From the NCBI GenBank assembly GCA_036396755.1, contig DASWKG010000168.1, positions 1-26,697 of the forward strand: a stretch of DNA of 26,697 nucleotides, given 5' to 3'. Of the stretch, positions 1 through 7,162 are shown one piece after another. The stretch's first letter is position 1; every line of letters starts with the position of its first letter. The stretch is from DASWKG01 sp036396755. Its GTDB lineage: Bacteria; Actinomycetota; UBA4738; CALAEC01. Below the pieces are notes generated by a model. That model was not told the DNA's origin, did no database searches, and saw only the letters and a program-made list of their open reading frames with translations. The position numbers and the translations under genes are program-made.

Positions 1-1323
1 GCCGCGGGCGAGGCCGTCACCGCGGCAGCTGGAGCGCTCGGAGGCTCGGTGGCCGCGGTCGAGAAGGAGCTCGTCGGTGGCGAGTGCGCGTTCTGGGCGT
101 GCATGCCCTCGAAGACCCTGCTCGACGTCGCCCATCGCCGCCGCGTCGGCGCCGACCTTCCCTGGAAGCACGCCAGCGATCGCCGCGACTGGATGATCTC
201 GCGCGAGGGCATCGACTACCCCGACGATGCCTCCCACGTCGGCCGCCTCCCCGAGGGCACCGAGCTCGTTCGCGGCACCGCGCGCGTGACGGGGCCCGGC
301 TCCGTCGAGGTCACCACCGCCGACGGCGGCCCGCGGTCGCTGGAGGCGCGCAGCATCATCGTGGCCGCCGGCGCGACGCCCGTGATCCCGCCGATCCCCG
401 GGCTCGCCGACGCCGGCTTCTGGACGAGCAGAGACGGCACCTCTCTCCGGGAGCTGCCGTCCAGCATCGTGGTCCTCGGAGGCGGGCCGGTGGGCGTGGA
501 GCTGGCCCAGGTGTATGCGCGGTTCGGTGCGAAGACCACGATCGTCGAGGGCGCGCCCCGACTCCTCCAGCGGGACCACCCGAACAGCTCTCGCGCGCTC
601 ACCGAGCAGCTGGAGGAGGAGGGCGTGGAGGTTCGGACCGGCGTCCGGGCCGCGGGGGTCGAGCGGGGCGGGGCGGGGCGACGTGTGTCGCTCTCCGACG
701 GATCGACCGTCGAGGGGGCCGAGCTGTTGGTGGCGGTCGGCCGCCGCCCGGCCAGCCTGCGCGACCTCGGGCTGGAGGAGGCGGGCGTGACCCTCGACGA
801 GCGCGGCGCTCCCCCGCCCCACGATCAGCAGCTGCGGATCGCCGACGGCGTCTTCGTCGCGGGGGACGCGGCCGGCGGCCTCCAGTTCACTCACGTCGCC
901 GACTACGAGGGCCGCATCGCGGCCGCGGCGGCGATGGGTCGCGACGCTCGGGTGGACCTCTCCGCGGTGCCTCGGACCACCTTCACCGACCCCGAGACGG
1001 CGGGCGTGGGCCTCACCGCGGAGGAGGCCCGCGAGAAGGGCATCGACGCCCTCGAGGTGAGCGAGGACTTCGCGAACACCTCCCGAGGAGTCACCGTCGA
1101 GGGCGCCCGCGGACACCTCACGCTGGTGGTCGATCGGGAGCGCGGCGTCATCGTCGGCGCCTTCGCCGCATGCCCGGGCGCCTCGGAGCTGATCCACGAG
1201 TACGTCCTCGCGATCCGCGCGAAGGTCCCGGTCCGCTTCGTCGCCGAGACCATCCACGCGTTCCCCACGGCCGCGCGCGCAGCGATGTTCGTCGCCGATG
1301 AGGCCGCGAGGCAGCTCGCCTAG
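1..1323 (+). CDS. FAD/NAD(P)-dependent disulfide oxidoreductase-like protein (5' partial)
   Basis: The reading frame is open from base 1, so the true start and the first GxGxxG dinucleotide fold lie upstream of the window. Visible are: the redox pair in GGECAFWACMPSK (CX4C spacing, about residues 29-34 counted from base 1); a central Rossmann motif VVLGGGPVGVELA with the acidic end of strand 2 (IVEG); the second FAD motif DGVFVAGDAA; and the C-terminal dimerisation domain beginning FTDPETAGVGLT. This is the dihydrolipoamide dehydrogenase/mercuric reductase superfamily, which passes electrons between NAD(P)H, FAD and a dithiol. The variant WACMPSK loop is known in actinobacterial members of unassigned substrate. 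The usual C-terminal HxHPTxxE catalytic motif reads HAFPTAAR here, so the His-Glu dyad is absent. It is therefore probably not a true lipoamide dehydrogenase. Family assignment is firm; the substrate is unknown. Confidence 0.9.
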   Translation, partial: AAGEAVTAAAGALGGSVAAVEKELVGGECAFWACMPSKTLLDVAHRRRVGADLPWKHASDRRDWMISREGIDYPDDASHVGRLPEGTELVRGTARVTGPGSVEVTTADGGPRSLEARSIIVAAGATPVIPPIPGLADAGFWTSRDGTSLRELPSSIVVLGGGPVGVELAQVYARFGAKTTIVEGAPRLLQRDHPNSSRALTEQLEEEGVEVRTGVRAAGVERGGAGRRVSLSDGSTVEGAELLVAVGRRPASLRDLGLEEAGVTLDERGAPPPHDQQLRIADGVFVAGDAAGGLQFTHVADYEGRIAAAAAMGRDARVDLSAVPRTTFTDPETAGVGLTAEEAREKGIDALEVSEDFANTSRGVTVEGARGHLTLVVDRERGVIVGAFAACPGASELIHEYVLAIRAKVPVRFVAETIHAFPTAARAAMFVADEAARQLA

Positions 1324-1326
1324 GTC

Positions 1327-1356
1327 TTGTCAACGGAGCGAGCGCAGGCGTACGCT
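1327..1356 (+). promoter_or_regulatory. Candidate sigma70-type promoter for the VOC gene
   Basis: TTGTCA (1327-1332, five of six matches to TTGACA) is followed after 18 nt by TACGCT (1351-1356). This lies just after the oxidoreductase stop and predicts a transcript start near 1363, about 44 nt before the VOC start codon. The same TACGCT box occurs upstream of the formate dehydrogenase gene. Seen by eye only. Confidence 0.5.
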
Positions 1357-1406
1357 CAACGGCCTGAGGGCAGGTGGCCCTCGACGCGAGGGAGGTGGGC
1401 ACGAGC

Positions 1407-1802
1407 ATGATCGAGTTCAAGGCGGTCGCCGCCACATTGCCGGCCACGGACTGGGAGCGAGCGAAAGCATGGTACGCCGAGAAGCTGGGCCTCAAGCCCG
1501 CCACGGAGGACGAGGGCGGGGCCTACTACGAGCTCGGGAACACCGGCTTCCTGCTCTACCCCAGTCAGTTCGCCGGGACCAACCAGGCCACGGCGGCCGG
1601 GTTCGGCGTCGACGACGTGCCGGGCGCGGTGGCCCGCCTCCGGGAGAACGGAGTGGTCTTCGAGGAGTACGACCTCCCCGGGCTCAAGACCGAGGCCGGC
1701 CTCGCGACCATGGAGGTCGCCGGAAGGACCATGTACGGCGCTTGGTTCAAGGACAGCGAGGGCAACATCATCGCCCTCGAGGACGCCACCCAGAACAGGT
1801 AG
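1407..1802 (+). CDS. VOC (glyoxalase/bleomycin-resistance fold) family protein
   Basis: The 131-aa product begins MIEFKAV and continues with ATLPATDWERAKAWYAEKLG, the typical first beta-alpha unit of actinobacterial VOC proteins. A second beta-alpha-beta-beta-beta unit follows (GFGVDDVPGAVARLRENGV, then GAWFKDSEGNIIAL). The length fits a one-chain, two-module VOC protein that dimerises. Family members are metal-dependent lyases, dioxygenases or resistance proteins, and nothing here fixes the substrate. I chose ATG 1407 because GGGAGGTGGG lies 7-8 nt upstream; the frame stays open to 1374 but without a better signal. The gene probably forms its own transcript and ends before a strong hairpin shared with the convergent tlpA-like gene. 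Confidence 0.85.
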   Translation: MIEFKAVAATLPATDWERAKAWYAEKLGLKPATEDEGGAYYELGNTGFLLYPSQFAGTNQATAAGFGVDDVPGAVARLRENGVVFEEYDLPGLKTEAGLATMEVAGRTMYGAWFKDSEGNIIALEDATQNR

Positions 1803-1823
1803 GACCGGATCTGCGGATCGAGC

Positions 1824-1851
1824 GAACGGGCGGCCCTCGGGCCGTCCGTTC
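1824..1851. terminator. Bidirectional terminator hairpin between convergent genes
   Basis: A near-perfect inverted repeat of 13 nt per arm (GAACGGGCGGCCC / GGGCCGTCCGTTC, one G-T wobble) with a very short loop. It lies between the VOC stop (1802) and the stop of the minus-strand thioredoxin gene (1852). There is no T-tract, which is common in high-GC actinobacteria. Confidence 0.65.
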
Positions 1852-2367
1852 TCACGTCGCCCCGGCGATCTCCTCGATGAGCGCCCGGAGCTCGGCCTCG
1901 TCGCGTGCCCCGGAGAGCCGCAACCGGAGCGCGCCACCTCGATCCACGATGACCGTCGCGGGGAGGTAGGCGACGCCGAACCGGCGCATGAGGTCGCCAC
2001 TCGGGTCCGAGACCGAGGGGTAGGTCACGCCGAACTCCTCCAGGTAGGCGAGCGCGTCGGATTCGATGTCCATCGAGTTCACCCCGATGAAGCGGACTTC
2101 GTCGTCCCGGTACTCGCGCCACAGCCGCTCGAGCCCGGGCTGCTCCTCGCGGCACGGCGCGCACCACGAGGCCCAGAAGTTCACGACGACCACCGAGCCG
2201 CGGTAGTCGGCGGGAGACACGACGCCCCCGGCGAGCGCGGCCCCCTCGATCGGCGGCATCAGCCCGGACAGCGGCACGGCCGGCGCCGGCGCGGGTCGCG
2301 GCGCGAACGCCAGCGCCAGGATCACGGCACCGGCGGCGACCGAGGCGGCGATCACCGTGCGCTTCAT
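1852..2367 (-). CDS. TlpA/ResA-type membrane-anchored thioredoxin-like protein
   Basis: The 171-aa product has an N-terminal hydrophobic segment (about residues 4-22), then a Pro/Ala linker and a TlpA-like thioredoxin domain. The active site is WCAPC at 68-72, in the context NFWASWCAPCREE, and a cis-Pro-type LPAT motif lies near residue 140. Such proteins act outside the membrane and usually reduce disulfides, for example in cytochrome c maturation or protein quality control; the partner here is unknown. The start is ATG 2367, the last Met before the anchor. The ORF stays open into the rnpB gene upstream, but that extension is RNA-coding sequence. No clear Shine-Dalgarno is visible, and only 27 nt separate the start from the rnpB 3' end, so transcription may depend on read-through from rnpB. 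Confidence 0.9.
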   Translation of the reverse strand: MKRTVIAASVAAGAVILALAFAPRPAPAPAVPLSGLMPPIEGAALAGGVVSPADYRGSVVVVNFWASWCAPCREEQPGLERLWREYRDDEVRFIGVNSMDIESDALAYLEEFGVTYPSVSDPSGDLMRRFGVAYLPATVIVDRGGALRLRLSGARDEAELRALIEEIAGAT

Positions 2368-2394
2368 CGGAGCCGCCACGCTAGCAGGAGGAAG

Positions 2395-2759
2395 GAGGAG
2401 TGGGCCTGTAAGCCGGATCCTGTGCCCGCCGAGGCGGGCGGCGACCATCTCTCTGGGAGCCGCGTTGCCGCGACCCTCGTGCGGCCTACCCGGGAGCATC
2501 GGACGGGCCGCCCGCTCCCTGCTTGGCCTTGCTCCGGATGGGGTTTGCCGAGCCGTGCCGGTCGCCCGGCGCGCTGGTGAGCTCTTACCTCACCGTTTCA
2601 CCCTTACCCCCCCACGAAACCGGAGGGGGGCGGTCTGCTCTCTGTGGCACTTTCCGCGGGTCACCCCGCCTGGGCGTTACCCAGCATCCTGCCCTGTGGA
2701 GTCCGGACTTTCCTCGACCCGGGCCGAAGCCCGAGCCGCGGCCGCCCGGCCCACTCCTC
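2395..2759 (-). ncRNA. rnpB: RNase P RNA, bacterial class A
   Basis: Read on the minus strand, the sequence carries the conserved RNase P landmarks. Near the 5' end is GAGGAAAGTCCGGACTCC, then CAGGATGCTGGGTAACGCC, then AGTGCCACAGAGAGCA (CR-I to CR-III region). In the 3' half is the GGCAAACCCCATCCGG stretch, and the 3' end has CACAGGATCCGGCTTA (CR-V). I set the ends by helix P1: bases 2748-2759 (GAGGAGTGGGCC on the minus strand) pair perfectly over 12 bp with 2395-2406. This gives about 365 nt, normal for class A. The RNA is the catalytic subunit that matures tRNA 5' ends. A -10 box sits exactly 7 nt upstream of the deduced 5' end. Confidence 0.96.
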
Positions 2760-2765
2760 GCTCGA

Positions 2766-2771
2766 AGTATA
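2766..2771 (-). promoter_or_regulatory. -10 box of the rnpB promoter
   Basis: TATACT on the minus strand (2771 to 2766) matches TATAAT at five of six positions. Its last base is 7 nt from 2759, the rnpB 5' end deduced independently from helix P1. The -35 region, which would lie inside the RNase H 3' end, has no good match. Confidence 0.65.
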
Positions 2772-2779
2772 GGACGCGA

Positions 2780-3256
2780 TCAGAACAGGGAGTCCTCCGG
2801 CGGCTCGGTGCCGTCCGCGCCACCAAGGGCGAGCCACTCGTCGACCCCCTGGTTGGCGAGCGCGTCCGCCTCGACGTTTCGCTCCCGCGGAACGTGCTCG
2901 AGCCGGACCTCCTTGAACGCACGCATCGCGGCGCGAGCGTCGAGGTGGAGCGGGATGAGGTTGCGGGCCTTCACCTTGAACCGCCCCGCGAGCTGCTCGA
3001 TGAGGAGGCGGCTGTCGGAGCGCAGGAGGACCCGCTCGGCCCCGTGCTCCGCGGCCGCGCGCAGGCCCGCGATCGCCGCGCGGTACTCGGCGACGTTGTT
3101 CGTCGCGACGCCGATGCCCTCGGCCACCGTGGCCACGATCTCGCCCGACTCGTCGGTCACGATCGCGCCGATCCCGGCGGGGCCCGGGTTGCCTCGGGCC
3201 GCGCCGTCGGTGTGGACGATCAGGAGACCACCAGGATGCGGCGGCAGTACTCGCAC
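2780..3256 (-). CDS. Ribonuclease H-like protein (RNase HI family)
   Basis: The 158-aa protein has the four acidic metal-binding residues of the RNase H fold: D17 in HTDGAARGNPGPAG, E57 in NNVAEYRA, D81 in RSDSRLL and D131 in NVEADALAN. It is the compact form close to the RNase H domain of Mycobacterium Rv2228c, but the CobC-like phosphatase domain fused there is absent. The expected role is cleavage of RNA in RNA-DNA hybrids. The start is GTG 3256, which overlaps the upstream zinc-ribbon gene by 37 nt. A CTG at 3223, overlapping that gene's TGA stop, is a possible reinitiation start that would shorten the N-terminus by 11 residues without losing catalytic residues. Translational coupling with the upstream gene is likely either way. 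Confidence 0.92.
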   Translation of the reverse strand: MRVLPPHPGGLLIVHTDGAARGNPGPAGIGAIVTDESGEIVATVAEGIGVATNNVAEYRAAIAGLRAAAEHGAERVLLRSDSRLLIEQLAGRFKVKARNLIPLHLDARAAMRAFKEVRLEHVPRERNVEADALANQGVDEWLALGGADGTEPPEDSLF

Positions 3257-3930
3257 CTCCGGAGCCCCTCGACCCGCTTCAGGCGGTCGAGCTCGAGCGG
3301 GGACAGCTTCTGGTGGCAGCCCTGGCAGACGCCGTCGATGAGCGCGGCGGCGCCCACGCCCTTCTTGCTCGAGCGCAGGTCCTCGTACAGGTCGTGCAGG
3401 TCTCCGTCGAGCTCGGTCACCAGCGCGGCGCGCTCGCCCGCGTGCTTCTCCAGCGACACACCGATGTCCTCGACCTCACGTTCGGAGCTGGTCTCGAGGT
3501 CGTCGATCACGCGGCGGGCCTCGGCCAGCTGCTCCCCGAGGGCGGGGAGGCGGTCCTCCATCTCCTCGCGACGCTCCATCTGCCCGAGCAGCTCGTCCTC
3601 GACGCGGCCCTTTCGGTTCTTCAGCCCTCCGACCTCGGCCTGGATGGACTCGAGCTCCTTGGGGTTGGCCACGCTCCCGTCGAACAGCCGGCGCTCCTCC
3701 GCCCCGATCTTGGCCTCCAGCGACGCCACCTCGGTCTCGAGCCGCGTCTGCTCGCTCCGCACGGAGTCGAGGGCCAGGCCGAGCTCCCCCACCTGCTCCT
3801 CGAGCTGCTCGGTCCGCAGCCGGGATCCGCGAAGCGCCGCGCCGGACGCGAGCTCCTCGCGGCGCGCGACGAGCCGGTCGACGGTGAGGTCGAGCTCCTG
3901 CAGCTCGAGCAGGCGGTCGAGGCCCTTCAT
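3220..3930 (-). CDS. Coiled-coil protein with C-terminal C4 zinc ribbon
   Basis: The 236-aa protein starts MKGLDRLLELQELDLTVDRL and is mostly a long heptad-rich helical hairpin (about residues 5-175), rich in Glu, Arg and Leu. A zinc ribbon follows: CQGC near residue 200 and CEYC near 227, separated by about 23 residues. This matches the zf-RING_7 type proteins found next to RNase H (Mycobacterium Rv2229c-Rv2228c). In that cluster a Nif3-like gene precedes them; here the upstream neighbour is an unrelated acylase gene. Proposed roles for this family, such as nucleic-acid binding or a secretion chaperone, are not settled. The start is ATG 3928-3930 with a weak GAAGGG immediately before it. A TATGCT box at 3995-3990 is a weak promoter candidate. 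Confidence 0.88.
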   Translation of the reverse strand: MKGLDRLLELQELDLTVDRLVARREELASGAALRGSRLRTEQLEEQVGELGLALDSVRSEQTRLETEVASLEAKIGAEERRLFDGSVANPKELESIQAEVGGLKNRKGRVEDELLGQMERREEMEDRLPALGEQLAEARRVIDDLETSSEREVEDIGVSLEKHAGERAALVTELDGDLHDLYEDLRSSKKGVGAAALIDGVCQGCHQKLSPLELDRLKRVEGLRRCEYCRRILVVS

Positions 3931-4014
3931 CCCTTCACGGGGCCGTGGTGTCTCAGCGTGGCGGAGCAGGTCGGGGCCATCGGGTCCGTAGCATAGCCCG
4001 GACGCGCACCATCG

Positions 4015-6948
4015 CTACGATCCCCGTTCGCAGCTGCGGAGCCTGTCGCGGTCGGGGCCGCCCCGGCAGGTGTCCGTTCCCGGTCCGGCGAGCAGCGTGT
4101 CGCGGCCACCGCCGCCCCGGAGCCGGTCGCGGCCACCGCCGCCGATCAGGAGGTCGCGACCGCCGGTGCCGCGGAGCGTATCGTTGCCGCCGAGACCGCA
4201 CAGCACCTGGGTGCCCGGGCCGCCGATCAGCACGTCGCCGCCCGAGGTGCCCACCACGTGGCGGCCCGGCGCGGCCGAGCGGACCGGACAGAGGTCCCCG
4301 AACTCCATGACCTGCTGGAAGGTCGGCCGGTTCTGCCACTGCATCGGGACCTGACCCTGCACGCCCACGACCGTGAAGCGGATGTCCTCGAGCGTCTCGT
4401 CGAAGTCCCACCCCGCGGGGTCCCCGCCGAAGTCCGCGGCGAGCCCGTCGATCGTCGCGGCGAGGCTGTCGCGGAGCGACTGCCGGCAGTCGGCCAGGAC
4501 GCCCTCGCCGCAGTAGGCGTGCGAGAACTCCCCCTCGACGGGGTCGCCGAGCAGGGACCGCAGGTCCTTCTGGAGCTGGCCGTACCACCCGTTCTGGAAG
4601 GCGGAGCCCAGGTGATCGGGCCGGTTGTGGTCGTCGTGACCGATCGGCATGTCGTCGAACGCCTCGCCCAGCACCGGGCCGAAGGCCGCCTCGAGCGCCG
4701 GGCTCCACCACGCCTCCATCAGCGCGGTCGCCGCCTCGTGCTCGTAGTCCCCGTCGCCGTCTCGGTCGCGGCGGTGCGCGCCCGACTCGTGCCATGCCCA
4801 CAGGAGGTCGACGGCCTGGGCGAGCGCCTCGTCCTCGGGCTCGCCGATCACCCGCAGCATGTACGGGAGCACCTTGTCGCCGCGCAGGTCGACCGTGGCC
4901 GCGTCGCCCATCGCGTTCACGAGCTCGAGCAGGTCGACCTTGCCGTCCTCGGCGGCCACGAGGATGCGGTCGTCGAGCGGCTGGCTCCGGTAGACGGGGC
5001 CGTAGGACCAGTTCCCGTCGTTCGCGCGGAACCCCGGCGCCTGCTTGTTGTTCCAGCTCGTGATGAAGCCCTTCCTCGGGTTCGTGTCCTTCGGTATGTC
5101 CTCGAAGGCGAGGTAACCCGTCCAGTCGGTCTCGGGCCGGTCCCAGACGGGCAGGTCGGGGTCGACGCCCTCGGCGCGGATGGGGTTCAGGCCGCCGAGC
5201 TGGTAGGCGATGTCGCGGTCGTCCACGTAGAACCAGTTGAACGTGAACGTGAACTTCGAGAACAGCTCCTGGAAGTCGGCGGCCCCGTTCACCTTGTCGG
5301 GATCGAGCAGGTCGACGTAGGTGAGCGCCGAGTCGACCTCCCTCCCGTAGCTCGAGCGCTGGCGGACGAAGACCACGGGCGTGCCGTCGACGGTGCCGCG
5401 CGCCTGCACGATGCCCTTGTCGGTGCGCTCGGTCGTGAAGGACACGAGGATCGCCAGGTTCGTGGGGTCGGGCAGGCCGCCGGCCGACGGCTTGGCCAGG
5501 AACTGGTCGGTGCGCGTGTACAGCTGGACGCAGTCGTCGCCGTCCATGTACCCGGTGCTGTCGACCGTCGCGGCTCCTCCCGCCGGGTCGCACAGCTCGA
5601 CCGCCCAGATGTCGACGAGGTCGGAGCCGGCCGAGGTGGCGCTCCACGCGTAGTCGGCGCCGCGGCCGAGCAGCACGTACAGGGAGATGCCGGGGAAGGC
5701 CGCGCCGCGCGCGTGGATGCCCGGGCCGTGCAGGTCGATCTCCATGAGGATCTCGGGCGACCAGTAGCCGGTCTGCGGGCCGAACACGGCGAGCGGCCGG
5801 CCGGTCGCGGACAGCTTGGAGCCGACCACCAGCGCGTTGCTCGCCGCGCTCGGGAAGCGGAGGCGGATCTTCCCGAAGGGGCCGTCGACCGCCGCGGGCG
5901 GTTGGGCCGCCCGGAGCTGCTCCAGCACGGCCTGCGGGTCGTCGGGGATCGCCACGGTCGAGGGATCGACCGGCCCGAGGTCGTTGTTCCAGGGGAACCG
6001 GTCGTCGGTGGTCGTCGGCGCTTCCGGGTCCTCGGCGAAGCGGAGGTCGTCGAAGATCTCGCGCGCCTCCGCGGGTGAGTAGCCCTCCTCGAGCGCCGCG
6101 AGGAAGGCCGCGTTCTGCAGCTCCGCCCCGCCGCCGACCCCCAGGGAGGCGCCGATGAGTGAGGCGATCGCGATGCTGTCGGCGCGCGTCCAGTCCTCGG
6201 GCACGATCTGCAGCGCCGTGTACTCACCCGGCAGGAGGGACGGGTCGGACCGCGCCTCCTCGAAGAACGCGTTCACGCCCTCGGTGAAGTCGGTGCCGTC
6301 CTGCACGAACTGCGCGCCCGCCACGGGGTCGAGGTCCACGAGGCGCTCCCCCATCGCGAGCAGCTCCTCGTCGGTGTAGTCGGCCACCTTCCGCTGGGCG
6401 ACGTCCATCGCGAGGTTGGCCGGGCTGGCGCCCAGCAGCTCCGAGAGCCGGCCCCTGGCCGCGTGCCGGAGCACGTCCATCATGAACATCCGGTCCTCGG
6501 CCGAGACGTAGCCGGCCCCGAACATCACGTCGGATCGGGTCTCGCCGTACACGTGCGGAACACCGAACGAGGCGTCGCGGAGGATCGTCACGCCCGCGCG
6601 AGGGGAGTACTCCCGCTCGATGTCGTCGGGCGCCACGCCGAAGGACGCGTCCTTGAAGAGGTCGGTGAGCTGCGCCGAGGTCACCTCGGGGGCGGCCTGC
6701 ACCATGTCGTCGTACATCGCGAGCTGGTCGGTGTTGTGCGGCGGCTGCGGTCCGCCGCTCTGCGCCTCGGCCAGCTCCGCCGAGTTGAGGTACCGGCCCT
6801 GCCCGGGCGGAAGGATGTTGAGCGCGGTGATGCTCCGGTCGCCGGCGCGATAGGGCTCGACGGGCGGGTCCTGCGCCGGAGCCGGGGGCGCCGCGACGGT
6901 CAGCGCGAAGACGAACAGCAGCGCGGTGGTTCGAACGAGGCGGGGCAC
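4015..6948 (-). CDS. Secreted penicillin acylase family (Ntn-hydrolase) protein with RTX-like C-terminal repeats
   Basis: I chose GTG 6948 (977 aa): GGAGG lies 8 nt upstream, and the product opens with a clean signal peptide (basic PRLVR, hydrophobic core, cleavage near APA-QD). ATG 6963 adds five residues but has no Shine-Dalgarno. The body fits the penicillin amidase family, which is made as a precursor and self-cleaves. The likely N-terminal nucleophile of the beta chain is Ser370 in SAASNALVVGS; the likely oxyanion Asn lies in SWNNKQAPGF (about 633-634). Asp-rich DRDGDGDYEHEA (about 728-739) resembles calcium-binding motifs. Residues about 900-970 form a run of GGxGxD repeats ending TCRGGPDRDRLRSCE, an RTX-like calcium-binding tail. 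Family substrates include beta-lactam side chains, acyl-homoserine lactones and other amides; specificity cannot be read here. Confidence 0.9.
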   Translation of the reverse strand: MPRLVRTTALLFVFALTVAAPPAPAQDPPVEPYRAGDRSITALNILPPGQGRYLNSAELAEAQSGGPQPPHNTDQLAMYDDMVQAAPEVTSAQLTDLFKDASFGVAPDDIEREYSPRAGVTILRDASFGVPHVYGETRSDVMFGAGYVSAEDRMFMMDVLRHAARGRLSELLGASPANLAMDVAQRKVADYTDEELLAMGERLVDLDPVAGAQFVQDGTDFTEGVNAFFEEARSDPSLLPGEYTALQIVPEDWTRADSIAIASLIGASLGVGGGAELQNAAFLAALEEGYSPAEAREIFDDLRFAEDPEAPTTTDDRFPWNNDLGPVDPSTVAIPDDPQAVLEQLRAAQPPAAVDGPFGKIRLRFPSAASNALVVGSKLSATGRPLAVFGPQTGYWSPEILMEIDLHGPGIHARGAAFPGISLYVLLGRGADYAWSATSAGSDLVDIWAVELCDPAGGAATVDSTGYMDGDDCVQLYTRTDQFLAKPSAGGLPDPTNLAILVSFTTERTDKGIVQARGTVDGTPVVFVRQRSSYGREVDSALTYVDLLDPDKVNGAADFQELFSKFTFTFNWFYVDDRDIAYQLGGLNPIRAEGVDPDLPVWDRPETDWTGYLAFEDIPKDTNPRKGFITSWNNKQAPGFRANDGNWSYGPVYRSQPLDDRILVAAEDGKVDLLELVNAMGDAATVDLRGDKVLPYMLRVIGEPEDEALAQAVDLLWAWHESGAHRRDRDGDGDYEHEAATALMEAWWSPALEAAFGPVLGEAFDDMPIGHDDHNRPDHLGSAFQNGWYGQLQKDLRSLLGDPVEGEFSHAYCGEGVLADCRQSLRDSLAATIDGLAADFGGDPAGWDFDETLEDIRFTVVGVQGQVPMQWQNRPTFQQVMEFGDLCPVRSAAPGRHVVGTSGGDVLIGGPGTQVLCGLGGNDTLRGTGGRDLLIGGGGRDRLRGGGGRDTLLAGPGTDTCRGGPDRDRLRSCERGS

Positions 6949-7162
6949 GAGGCGAACCTCCATCTCTCAGGGTTGTCCGCCGAGCATGCCATAGGTCGGC
7001 TCGGTGACGCACTTCGTCGAACGTGCCCCCCGGACCTCCCCGTCATCCGGATGCCCCACCGCTCCGAACACAGACGGGCGCTCAGAAGGGGGTGGATAGC
7101 CGGGGGGGCTCGGCTCTGAGGGGGAACCCGTTCATCGCACCACGGACAAGGAGGTCCATCGC

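Noticed and set aside
2357..3991. 544-codon plus-strand frame across rnpB, RNase H and the zinc-ribbon gene
   Set aside because: It crosses a structural RNA and two genuine minus-strand genes; the translation is Ser/Arg-rich noise.
4258..6078. 606-codon open frame on the plus strand opposite the acylase gene
   Set aside because: It is the complement of a strong minus-strand family member in very GC-rich DNA; its product has no recognisable motif and is dominated by Arg, Val, Glu and Gly.
6949..7162. Small gene in the divergent gap between the acylase and the DUF4331 gene
   Set aside because: No frame there has a ribosome-binding site and sensible composition; I see only promoter-region sequence and the DUF4331 Shine-Dalgarno.
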